Under the pieces are notes generated by a model. The model was given only the letters and a program-made list of their open reading frames with translations. It did not search any database and was not told where the DNA came from. A program made the position numbers and the translations under genes. A stretch of DNA of 64,000 bases from NCBI GenBank assembly GCA_029547185.1, contig JAKPPU010000067.1, forward strand, positions 1 through 64,000, given 5' to 3'. This stretch comes from Deltaproteobacteria bacterium. Its GTDB lineage: Bacteria; Desulfobacterota; Desulfomonilia; UBA1062. This document shows positions 62,611-64,000 of this stretch, piece after piece (position 1 is the first letter of the stretch; every line of letters begins with the position of its first letter).

Positions 62611-64000
62611 CTAGATTTCTCTCCCTGCGCGGTGGCCTTCGTGGATGGCCTCGAAGAGCCTTCGCGGGCTCCTGGCGTCCCCGACGGTCCGGAAAGGGGT
62701 CCCCATCTGCCTGAGCGTTTCCTCGAGAGAGTCAGCCGGCTCCGCACCCATGGCCGTCACCACCATCGAGGCAGGCTCGATCCTCTCTTCATCGTTCAAG
62801 GTATAGACGACGCCTTCCGGACCGATGGACTTTACCGTTGCCCCGCAGAGGATTCTGCCGCCCGCCTCTCTGATCCGCTTATGCAGCCAGTAGTCGTGGG
62901 CCCTCATCTTCCCGACGGGAATGTGGGACTTCATCTCGATGACCGTGACCTTCACTCCGTGCGCCAGGAGAAAATCCGCCGTTTCCATGCCCACATATCC
63001 GGCGCCGAGCACGACGGCCGGGCCCGCTATCCCTGTCTTGTCCGTGAGCGTATCCCGTGCATCGAAGACATGGTCCATATCGATGCCGGGGATCTGTGCG
63101 GCCACCGGAGACGAGCCCGTGGCGAGGATGACGGCATCCGGTGTCCCGGCTTGAAGGTGCTGAAACTTTATCTCGCTCTCGAGGGAAATCGGAACCCCCC
63201 GTTTCTTAAGCTGTCTCACGGCCCAGTCCACCCAGCCCATGAAGGCCTCCTTGTAGGGCGGGGCGCTTGCCGGTATCAGCTGCCCTCCCGGACGGTCATC
63301 CTTCTCGAACACGGCAACCTCATGCCCGCATTCGGATGCCGAGAGTGCTGCAGACAGGCCTGCAGGCCCGGCGCCGACGATCCACACCCTCTTCCGTCTG
63401 GCGGCGGCATTTTCCCCGCGGCTGCCGCCTCCCGAAGGAGACATCTCCCTGAGCTCGTAACCGCACGAGGGATTGAAGGTGCAGGCGGCGGACCTCATCT
63501 CGAAGGCCAGCCGCTCGATGCAGCCCTGGTTGCAGGCGACGCACCAGCGGACATCGTCGAGGGATCCCGCCCTGACCTTGCCGATGAAATCCGGGTCCGT
63601 GAGATGCTGCCTTCCGAAGGAGATGAGGTCGGCATCCCCGCGGGCCAGGGCCGCTTCGGCAATATCGGGGCTGTTGATGCGCCCCACCCCGATCACGGGC
63701 ACGGATACGGCCTCCTTGATGGCCCTGGCACGGAAGAGATTGAAGCCGGGGTCGGTATCCATCGAGGCGATGCTCAAGTTTCCCGGCGTGGAGTAGACAC
63801 CCACGGAAGCATGGATGGCGTCGACCCCTGCAGACACCAGCCGCGGGGCGAGCCTTTTCATGAACTCGAGGTCGTAGCCTCCCCGGACGAGCTCGTCTGC
63901 CGAGATCCTGATGATGACCGGATAGCCTTCTCCCACCTCTGCCCTGACCGACTCGACGACCTCGAGCACGAAGCGCGACCTGTTCTCCTCGGACCCGCCG
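62611..64000 (-). CDS. Old-yellow-enzyme-type FAD/FMN/4Fe-4S oxidoreductase, partial
   Basis: The gene runs off the right edge of the window (minus strand, so the 5' part is missing). The OYE barrel end reads GGSEENRSRFVLEVV at the border through VIGVGRINSPDIAEAAL and DADLISFGRQHLTDPDF. The cluster motif CVACNQGC with CTFNPSCG follows, then two Rossmann domains (IVGAGPAGLSAALSASECGHEV and VVLGAGYVGMETADFL). This is the 2,4-dienoyl-CoA reductase/BaiCD layout, reducing enoyl-type double bonds. Confidence 0.9.
   Translation of the reverse strand, partial: GGSEENRSRFVLEVVESVRAEVGEGYPVIIRISADELVRGGYDLEFMKRLAPRLVSAGVDAIHASVGVYSTPGNLSIASMDTDPGFNLFRARAIKEAVSVPVIGVGRINSPDIAEAALARGDADLISFGRQHLTDPDFIGKVRAGSLDDVRWCVACNQGCIERLAFEMRSAACTFNPSCGYELREMSPSGGGSRGENAAARRKRVWIVGAGPAGLSAALSASECGHEVAVFEKDDRPGGQLIPASAPPYKEAFMGWVDWAVRQLKKRGVPISLESEIKFQHLQAGTPDAVILATGSSPVAAQIPGIDMDHVFDARDTLTDKTGIAGPAVVLGAGYVGMETADFLLAHGVKVTVIEMKSHIPVGKMRAHDYWLHKRIREAGGRILCGATVKSIGPEGVVYTLNDEERIEPASMVVTAMGAEPADSLEETLRQMGTPFRTVGDARSPRRLFEAIHEGHRAGREI

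Overview
The window is gene-dense, high-GC DNA with ribosome-binding sites mostly of the AGGAGG type. The gene content points to a strictly anaerobic Gram-negative bacterium, most likely a Desulfobacterota/Syntrophobacterales-like lineage; this is inferred from gene content only. The indicators are a short-spacing hybrid cluster protein, an aldehyde:ferredoxin oxidoreductase, 2-hydroxyacyl-CoA dehydratase-type and double-cubane Fe-S proteins, many ferredoxins, outer-membrane-type lipoproteins and selenocysteine use. No rRNA, tRNA, CRISPR array, insertion sequence or prophage was recognised.

Layout. 0-7.2 kb: a 21-bp tandem repeat ending in a dispersed-repeat palindrome, a YgiQ-type radical SAM protein, an SGNH lipoprotein, a lipase-chaperone-like protein and a hybrid histidine kinase. 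7.3-14.9 kb: an AtpZ-like protein, a TumE/TumA toxin-antitoxin pair, RlmI, an acyltransferase, Tex and an M15 peptidase. 14.9-19.0 kb: a nitrosative/oxidative-stress block with an HcpR-like regulator, its putative operator, Hcp, a ferredoxin and a peroxiredoxin whose peroxidatic residue is encoded by UGA. 19.3-27 kb: a Tat-exported phosphodiesterase, a PIN-domain remnant, and an ECF sigma/anti-sigma/Spy-like/ABC-exporter operon. 27.2-30.1 kb: an HlyD adaptor and a B12-type radical SAM protein. 30.2-39.1 kb: a minus-strand catabolic run consisting of an NTF2-like protein, an aldehyde oxidoreductase fused to a Nudix domain, its ferredoxin, two class III aminotransferases (one without the catalytic lysine), an amidohydrolase and alanine dehydrogenase. 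39.4-47.9 kb: a second UGA-containing gene (HesB-like), an Ig-like lipoprotein, an HlyD/ABC-2 exporter, a ClpP-fold protease, a BON lipoprotein, a YgjP-type metalloprotease and a TatT-like protein. 48.4-55.2 kb: PII-AmtB, a candidate structured RNA, an Mrr-like membrane protein, a DUF3795 protein, aspartate kinase and a secreted protein. 55.2-64 kb: Fe-S and radical-type enzymes plus a selenium-handling operon (cysteine desulfurase/selenocysteine lyase-like, YedF, DUF3343), a double-cubane protein and a partial old-yellow-enzyme-type oxidoreductase.

The main discovery is the selenium theme. Two short genes are interrupted by in-frame UGA codons exactly at conserved redox positions. Each UGA is followed at the correct distance by a perfect hairpin that fits a bacterial SECIS element, and a Se/S-carrier operon lies about 20 kb away. 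Conventional gene calling would truncate the peroxiredoxin and miss the HesB-like gene entirely. Secondary points are the aldehyde oxidoreductase-Nudix fusion with a Cys-to-Asp cluster ligand, the active/inactive aminotransferase pair, the toxin gene whose start codon appears to be ATA under a consensus promoter, and a promoter/three-way-junction/terminator unit that looks like an unannotated small RNA.
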